Assembly: GCA_022818135.1 (NCBI GenBank)
Contig: JAFMSR010000019.1
Location: forward strand, 2,760,357 to 2,824,356
DNA: 64,000 nt
Direction of reading: 5' to 3'
From: Saxidomus purpurata
Lineage: Eukaryota > Mollusca > Bivalvia > Venerida > Veneridae
Position 1 is the first letter of the stretch. The number at the start of each line of letters is the position of its first letter. The notes under the pieces were generated by a model. It was not told the DNA's origin. It saw only the letters and a list, made by a program, of their open reading frames with translations, and ran no database searches. Position numbers and translations under genes: made by a program. Below are positions 48,601 through 57,600 of this stretch, piece by piece.

Positions 48601-51600
48601 AGGACATAACTCTGTCAAGGTTTTTGACAGAATTATGCCCCTTTTTGACTTAGAAAATACATTGAATATGGGTAAAATCCACTTATTGCCTTAACCCTTT
48701 GAGATATTGCTTTGAAACTTTTAATGCTATTTCACATCATTACCCCCATCTGCAGACAAGAGAAGGTAACTCTGTCAGGGATTTGTTTTAAAAATTAAGG
48801 CCTTTTTATCGACTTAGAATCTTGGTTAAGTTTTTCGTACCAGTCCACTTTTTGACTGAACTGTTTGAGATATTAATTTGAAAGTTGGAATACTTGTTTA
48901 CCATCATGATTCCCAAACATGGGCAGGAGAAGGTAATTCTGTCAAGGATTTTATATGAATTATGGCCCTTTTTGACTTAGAAACTCAGTTAAAATTTTCA
49001 TTCTTGTCCACTTGTTAACTTAACCATTTGAGATATTACTTTGAAAGTTGGAGTACTTATGCACCATTGTAAGACCTATCTGTAAGCAAAAGAAAATAAC
49101 TCTGTGAAAAATTTTCTTGATTTGTACTTAGAAATTCCTAGTTAAAGTCTTGTGTGCCCTTAACTGTCAAAGTTTTGTTTTATTGGCAAGCACTAAAAAA
49201 GTCGAGCACGCTGTCCTACTGACAGCTCTTGTTCTGTTTATTTTATGGTTAAAACTCTACTTTTATTGAGTTTGTTTCTATAAAATAACGAAAATCGCGG
49301 GAAACGTCATCAAAAAACATAGCGCAAATTTAACGACGTCATCGTCGCATGGTTTTCAGCATTAATTACGCTCGGTATACTTTTTGACGTAAATCCGGGT
49401 AGAAGATTGCAAAAACAGTGAAAAATAAAAATGGTAATCCACTGTTTCAAAACTGTGGATTATCACTTTTATTTCACTGAGAAAACTCTATAATTCACTC
49501 GAAAACATTAAATAAAATCTTCGCCTTGCAAATTAGTGGTTAGATTTTGAAATTGTTTTATGTGATGGTCCTTACATTTTTCTGTTAAAATTGTGGTTGG
49601 TAAAGATATGTTGATAACTTTTCGTGAAAAAACCTGCCACCTGGAGGACATTCTATAAGTTAAAGACATGACTTTGTAGTAGTATTTAGACGTTTTTTTA
49701 AATCAACTGGACAAAGTCCAGCAGTTAAGGGACACAATAAGGGAATTGTCAAGCAAGATGAGTGATCTTTACAAAGATTTTTACATCCCTTATCTTGGTT
49801 AGACCTACCATTCCTTAAGTGAGTGGTTCTGTACAGGTTTGTAAGAATACGTGTGTCTGAATATATCACAAGGGTCCATATATAGCATAATACACGGTCC
49901 CTGATATTACATGGCAATCACCACATGGTTTTATTTTGTGTGCATTTATTGATTTGCAATAACAGCCTTTTAGATGATGATGCTTATTCGCCAGCTTGAA
50001 ATTTAACATTGAATATTCGTAACAGATTTTTTTTCTGATAACATTTTGTTAAACGATTAAATCAATATGCAGTGATTTTAAGGGCTGATTTATGTCATGA
50101 TTTGGTCCTGATAAGTATCCTATTTGCTCCACTGTAAAGAATTTGTTTAAAATGGTTAACTCAAAACAAGTAGTTAAAATGGTTAACACAAAACTAGTAG
50201 TCAGTTAACATGGTTATTATAAAACAAGTAGTTGGTTAAAATGGTTTACACAAAACAAGTAGTCAGTTAACATGGTTAACACAAAACAAGTAGTTGGTTA
50301 AAATGGTTAACGCAAAACTAGTAGTGTGTTAAAATGGTTTGCATAAAACTTGCAGTAAGTTAAAATGGTTAACACAAAACTAGTAGTCAGTTAACATGGT
50401 TAACACAAAACTAGGAGTCATTAAAAATGGTTAACACAAAACGAGTAGTCAGTTAAAATGGTTAACATAAAACTAGTAGTCTGAAGTGGAATTTATTTGT
50501 GACTCAGTACCATTTTCAACAATGATTTTAAACCAAACAGGTCGTCCCTTCAGTGCAACAAGGTTGTAACTCCTATTAAAATAAGAAGGAGATATGACCG
50601 TGTTGCACTGAAGGGACGGCTGGTGTTAACTTCAGGTGAGAGTTTAGAATTTTTTGTTTGTCGCCTTTTTTTGCGATTGAGGTATATTGATTAATTGCTG
50701 AAAGCATCAGTTTTCCGAGAGGTAAACTTACAATAAATTAAGTGTTGTGATTAGAAATGGCTGACTGCTTTCAAAATTCATTGTATTCCAATTAACTCAA
50801 AAACTTTTCTGTATTATTTGCTGTGAATGCAGCTGAATAAATTGTTTTTTTTCGTACACTTATTTTCAGATGTTATCTCGTGCTTAAAGTGTCATAACTT
50901 GTATGTAAAATCTATTTAAATGTATCCTTTTTTATGTCAACCTTTCTGAGAAAAGGAGTAACGTGAGGATCACTTTGTCTGCCATCTGTCGGTTGGTTGG
51001 TCACAAAAACTTAATGTTGGCTATAACTTTGCCATTTCTTAAGATTTCTTCATCAAACTTTCAAATTGTATTGCTAATGACAAAAGGGTCGTGTTACATC
51101 TAAGTTTTGTTATTCTGACAAAGTGTAAGAGGGTGACACAAGTGTTCTACTGAACACCCATCTAGTATAGTTTACACGTAATGTTTTTGACATCAATTTT
51201 TGCCTAAATCAACAAAATATTTGACTGAACTTTTTTTACGTTGCTCTGAGGTAAGCCAGTCTCAAAAGTATTTGACAGATTGCGAAAATTTGGTGTGTTT
51301 TTTTTTATAATATAAATTCAGTGAAGTGTAATTTTGGGTAATATTTGCTTCAACAAGGAGACATGTGTAATGTGTTCTTTTTACTCAAAAACAAGTTTGA
51401 CTTATGCGTTTCCTTTGTATTCATGTTGTTTCTTAAGGTACAAGTGTTGTTGGGAAATGTTGTTGTTTCTTGCAATATTATTAAAAAACATACTTAAGAT
51501 TTAAACAGGCAAAATTTGGAATATTTTTGTTTCTTGCTAAACCTTTAACTCTGGGTTTCCCACTAAATCTTATTCTCAATTGTTTCCCACTGCACCTTTA

Positions 51601-54600
51601 TCTCAATGATTCTTGCTAAACCTTTAACTCAAGATTCCCAACTAAACCTTTAACTCAAGGTTTCCCGCTAAACGTTTTTGGCTAAATTTTTAACTCAAGG
51701 TTTCCCACTAAACTTTTATCTCAGAGTTTCCCGCTAAACCTTTACCTTTATCTCACGTTTCCCACTTAACCTTTATCTCAAGGTTTCCCACTAAACTTTT
51801 ATCTCAGAGTTTCCCACTAAACCTTTAACTCAAGGTTTACAGTTCTGAACAAAACAGGAGCTGGACTAAAAGAATTGCACTGTAGTTGTAGGTTTGAATG
51901 ATATAAAAGAATTTGATAATTTTTTTGCACAAATCCACACTTCCAGTTTTCATTTTATTTCAGAGCCTGTAAAAATTCACGTAGAGTCCTGGAAAACTGA
52001 CCCGTTGCTTCCGCGGACGGGAGTTTGTCATGTATTACGTCAGATCAATCATTTTGCGATGATCCATGGTGGAGATCTGCCTGAGTTGAGAGAAGATAGA
52101 TTGCTTGCGGAGCAGTTGCTGGGTGAGTGTTGCTGCGGACATTGAAAAAAACTGTGACCATGAACAGCTTGTAATACTTTACTTTAATATCATAATAACA
52201 GGAGAATTACGTGTAATTCAACAACAACAACAACAACAACATTTATTTGGCATTAAGCAAAATTACAATGCTTCTAGCCTAACATAAGTTTCACAAATGA
52301 CAAAACGTGAAAAAAGATCACCAAATTCAAGGCAAATGAAATATACTGAGAAGCCTCTATTTCAAACTATAAGATTTTCTGACTTACATTTAGATACAAT
52401 GTTAGAATAATAAATTCGGTAAAAGTCAATTTTTTTGCAATGTTTTTATTTTCATGAATCAGGGTATCCGCATGTTTTCACCAGTGCTGGAAAATCTCAT
52501 ATTACATCCCCCTTGTAATATGACTCTCGTGAATTACTTGTGACGTAACGTTATAAACATTATGACGTCACTTCCCAAATAAAACATCTGAATATCGTTT
52601 GTTTTTATGTCACATCGCATCATTTCTGTCAGTTTGCATTTAGAAATTTGATTTAAATGCAAGATGGTGTGGGAGAAAAAGATTCTATCAGCAGACATTT
52701 GCTTCTGATGGAAATATCCGTCGCGTAACTGTTTTGCTTACAAATATATCAATGTGAGGGTGACAGATTACAAAACAGTTACCCTCTGTGACGGATATTT
52801 TGATCTGAACCACGAGCTCATGACAGAAACTATTCAACTATTTTCCTGTATTCATTTCAGGAATGGAACCAGATGGAACTCCGGGAAAACATAAACTTAA
52901 CTTTATAGATCTTAGAGACGACATTGTAGCCAGAGAGGTAAGTATAACCCTAAAATTCAGTGGTTTTTGTGTGATAAATGTTTTATGTGATTAGACAGCA
53001 GACAATCTTACTTGTGAATTGTCAAATGGCGATAGAAGAATTTTTCGTAAGTGTGATGAATATTTTGCGATTAGCAGACAATTTTTAGCTCGACTATTCA
53101 GAGAATATGGAGAGCTATTACAGTCACTTGTGCGTCGGCGTCGGCGTTGCTTCTTTGGTTAAAGTTTTGCCTGCTAAGTACTATCATGCACATATCTCAG
53201 TAACCACTTATGATATTGACTTGAAACTTTGTAAATATCTTTAGGCGTGTCACACAGTCAAGTCAGATAACTCTTGTATAAATTTAGTGCAAATTATGGC
53301 CCTTGTTTGACTTTGAAAATTTGGTTAAAGTTTTGCCTGCTAGGTACTATCATGCACATATCTCAGTAACCACTTATGATATTGACTTGAACTTTGTTAA
53401 TGTCTTAAGGGGTGTCACACAGTCAAGTCAGATAACTTGTGTTTAAATTTAGTACAAATTGTGGCCCTTGTTTGACTTTGAAAATTTGGTTAAAGTTTTG
53501 CCTGCTAGGTACTATCATGTACATATCTCAGTAACCACTAATGATATTGACTTGAACTTTGTTTATGTCTTAAGGGGTGTCACACAGTCAAGTCAGATAA
53601 CTCTTGCATAAATTTGGTACAAATTATGGCCCTTGTTTGACTTTGAAAATTTGGTTAAAGTTTTGCCTGCTAGGTACTATCATGCACATATCTCAGTAAC
53701 CACTTATGATATTGACTTGAAACTTTGTTAATGTCTTAAGGGGTGTCACACAGTCAAGACAGATAACTCTTGTTTAAATTTAGTGCAAATTATGGCCCTT
53801 GTTTGACTTTGAAAATTTGGTTGAAGTTTTGCATGCAAGGTACTATCATGCACATATCTCAGTAACCACTTATGGTAGTTATATCAAACTTAGCTAAAGT
53901 GTTCAGGGGTACATTTTGTATCAAACAATTAATTTACCAAAAATTAAATATATAGTGATAGATTTTGACTTTTTTATGATTGAACTTTCCTTGTTTATAC
54001 TTAATAGTTAGCAGAATTTTGTTTTGCTATTATACTGATAAAAGTTTTGTTTTATTAGCAAACACCCACAATAGTCGAGCTTGCTGTCTTATGGACAGCT
54101 CTTGTTAAATTATTTGTGAATTGGTGATAGAACAATTCTCTAATTATGTATCTATGTCTTTCTCTGTTTTCACGGTCTAAGCTGTCACCCTGGTCAGGGT
54201 CTGACTTGAAAAAGGCCCTGCTGAGGGTCTGACTTGAAAAAGGTTCAGCCAAGGGTCTGACTTGAAAAAGCTCCTGCTAAGGCAAATCTCACTGATTGAC
54301 CATCAGAAAATATGGCATTTATAGCATAAAGAATGGAGTGGTAAAAATTTCCCTAGAACCCTATACCATCACTTTAATAGTTTGGTCAAACTAAGTAACA
54401 ATCACCAAACATAACAAAATGTACCTACCCTTGCAGAAGAAAGTTGTCCTTTTCAAAAAGCAACCCAATACTGATGTTGTTCTGTCAGTTTTTATGATCA
54501 GTGATAAGGAAAGTTCAAAGCTCACCTGAAGTTATTTACTCAGCAGTGGTCTTGTGTTTTTCTTAAGGCGTCTGGTACTACAGAATACTTTATATTTTCA

Positions 54601-57600
54601 AAAGAAAGGAAACATAAAGTTGAGGAACACTGCATTTGTGCCTATAGACTGAAGTGACCCAGTACATTAAATTGTGCAATTTTTGTTTAAAGTCAAAATT
54701 CCATTAAGTTGTCATGTTAATTATTGTGCCTTTCTGCAATTTTGAATAATAGACATGTATAAAGAGTGATTTGTCATCATATATTTGCATACTCCTTGCA
54801 AAAATGAGGAAAATTTCAACCTCACAGTCAAGAAGTGGAACTAAATTTACAGTATTATACAGTCCAACTTCCTTTAACGACACCTCCCTAGAGCAACACA
54901 AAAGACACAATAAAAAAATAAAATGAAAAAAGTCATGTTCTTTCCCATTGGGTCAGTTATATAAGGACCCGACCTCTCCACCTCTCCAGAACATCACCTT
55001 TCTCTACATCGAACAAACAAATTTCTGTGTATCCAAGAGTGTTCACTCCTAAGCGGTTGCATTGTATAAACTTAATTAATTCGGCATATTAATATATTAG
55101 ATTTCTTTTGTTTTCAGACCCATGGCTATCCGTATCCAAAGAAATTACACGCACACCGTCAAATGATAGAAGAAAATGCTACAAAGGTCATGTATTACGC
55201 CTTCTGCGCACATCAAGAGTAAGTTTGTGCAGTTTATCCTACTACACATTTACCATATTCTTAGTGAAATTTCAAGTTTTGTTTTTAGTGCACTTGCACC
55301 TGTTGTATTCTTACATCAGCTTATGCTGAAACTAATGTTAATTAGGTAATATTTGCACGGATTTAATCTTCATGACTTTCCCACTTCGCAATTTTAAAAA
55401 TCTCATAAAATATTCATTTCACATAGATTAAAGGTCCACTACTAAGCGAAAATGAAGTGACAGTTATTTCAATGGCATGTACATTACCTTATGCAAGACA
55501 CTAAATAATGAAGATTGTCAGGTTAAAATCCAATTTTGAAATGCTTTTTTATAGTCTTCTTGAGGTATACCCCTACACAACTAATGTAATGCTGAACCAA
55601 GTCCATTTCTGGTGCTGTAACGGCGACCCTGAAGGTGTTTCTTTAATCTTGGAAACAGGAAGAAATCGTAGGGTGCCAAATCGCCATTATGGTGGGTGAT
55701 TAAGCACAGTTACACGTTTGCTCTCCAAGAATTTCTTAACAATGTCTGCCTTGTGTGGAGTAGCGTTGTCATGGAGTAGATACAGACCTCTCATACCAGT
55801 ATTTGGACGACGTTTGCGATAATATTTTTCAACTTTGTTTAACACTATTCGTTTGTAAAACTTTGCAGTACTATCGACCTTTTGGAATAGGAACTTGTGT
55901 CACTACACCATGTATACCAAAGAACATGGCATACATAATCTTTTTTGTGTTAGCCATTCTTTTAGCTATACAGGGCCTACGGGTATGTTTGGTGGCCCAT
56001 ATCTTATTATTTACCTTCCGTGTGGGCTCAAAAAAGTGGAACCAGCTTTCGTCTCCAGTTACAATGTTAGAAAATTTACACGTTATTATTTGGGAAACAT
56101 CTTCAGTAATGTCTTGGCACATTTACGCGCTCTTGCTTTTGCTTTTCAGTCAATAAATGTGGTATCCATCTGGCTGCAATCTTCTTAACTTTGAGGTGCT
56201 CTTTAGAATCGTAAATGTACTTCCCGCTGAAATGCCAGTATACTTAGCTATTTCAGAAACTGTATATCGAGCTTCTTTGTTTATGAGTTCTTCCCCTTTT
56301 TAATGTTGTTTTTGGTGACCACTGTCTGTTTTCTTCCCCTACCACTAGCATCGTTTAGTGACTCTGTTCCACTTTTAAACTTAACAATCCATCTTTGAAC
56401 TGTCTTTTCACTAACCACAGATGGTCCATAAATACTACAAAGTTCTTTTTGAATGGCTGCACCACTTAACCCAAATGTCTTAACGTCTCTTTGATGTAAG
56501 CTTGCATTTCAACATTTACTGAATCTTTTCCAGCCATTTTTATCCGCAGTTGATCGAATATTCAACTTTCAACACTAAAGTCTTTCTTGAAACGTGTGTA
56601 AATTGGGATACATGTATGATACACCGTTGGAAAGTTACAAGAGTTCAAGGTTGAAATCATCCATTGTAACTCGTACTTAATTCACCTTTGAAATTGCTTA
56701 GAATGATTCAGGTCTGATATTTAAATACTGAACTTTTGACTTAATATATATCTGTACAGATGAACAATGCTGAATGGGCTGTGTTTCATCATTTAGCTTA
56801 TTGGAATACAGGAATGGATAAATGTTTGTGTTTGTTTGTTGAAGGAGTTTAACACCCATGCCAACTGTATTTTTGGTCATTTTAACAGGTGGGCTGTTTA
56901 CCTAACCATCTTCACTTAGAAGAATCAGTACTAGAAGAATCAGTACTAGACTCCTGTCCTCCTTTAGAAACTGCCAACTTTCTCACTTAAAAGAGACATG
57001 GTCGGTTGCAGGGCTCGAACCCATGACCCTTAATAGGTGAGAGGTTACGGTGATTGTAAATCACCTATTCTAACCACTCCAACATTGAGGGGGACTTTTT
57101 TTTTTGTTTTTTATTTTGATTTTTTTTTTTTTTTTTTTTTTTCTTTTTTTTTGAGAAGGTTTTTGTACGGAACGGTTAATACCTTACTGGTTACGGTTGT
57201 TCTCCTATTACTTATTTAATTACGTTTATTTTACTGTTGTAGAACTCTAGTTGTCTTTTATAGATCAGAGAGAGAAGTTGCTATGATGTTGTCAACGGGA
57301 CCTCTGATCAAGCTGTTACTTGACAATATAGAAAGCTCAGAAAAAAATGGGTAAATATCTATGTTATTGTTATATTTAGGAAATAGATTTCACATTTGAG
57401 TGATATACCGGTTAGTATATCACTGTGTGGAGTGTAGATGCGTAGTAATCTAATCAGGAAGGCCTGAGTGATTAAGATGCATCTTAACGACACACAGTGA
57501 TATACTAACTGGTATATCACTCAAAAGTAAAATCTATTTTCATTATAGCATGTTAATTTAAACCAAAATAATGTTCGAAGGGGTACTATTTGATGCCCTT

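Noticed and set aside
52105..52287. Poly-glutamine open frame
   Set aside because: It comes from the (CAA)n microsatellite in intron 5 and crosses the exon 5 splice donor.
55803..56188. Plus-strand open frames of 117 and 97 codons
   Set aside because: They are the antisense of the broken mariner transposase, whose conserved motifs are on the minus strand.
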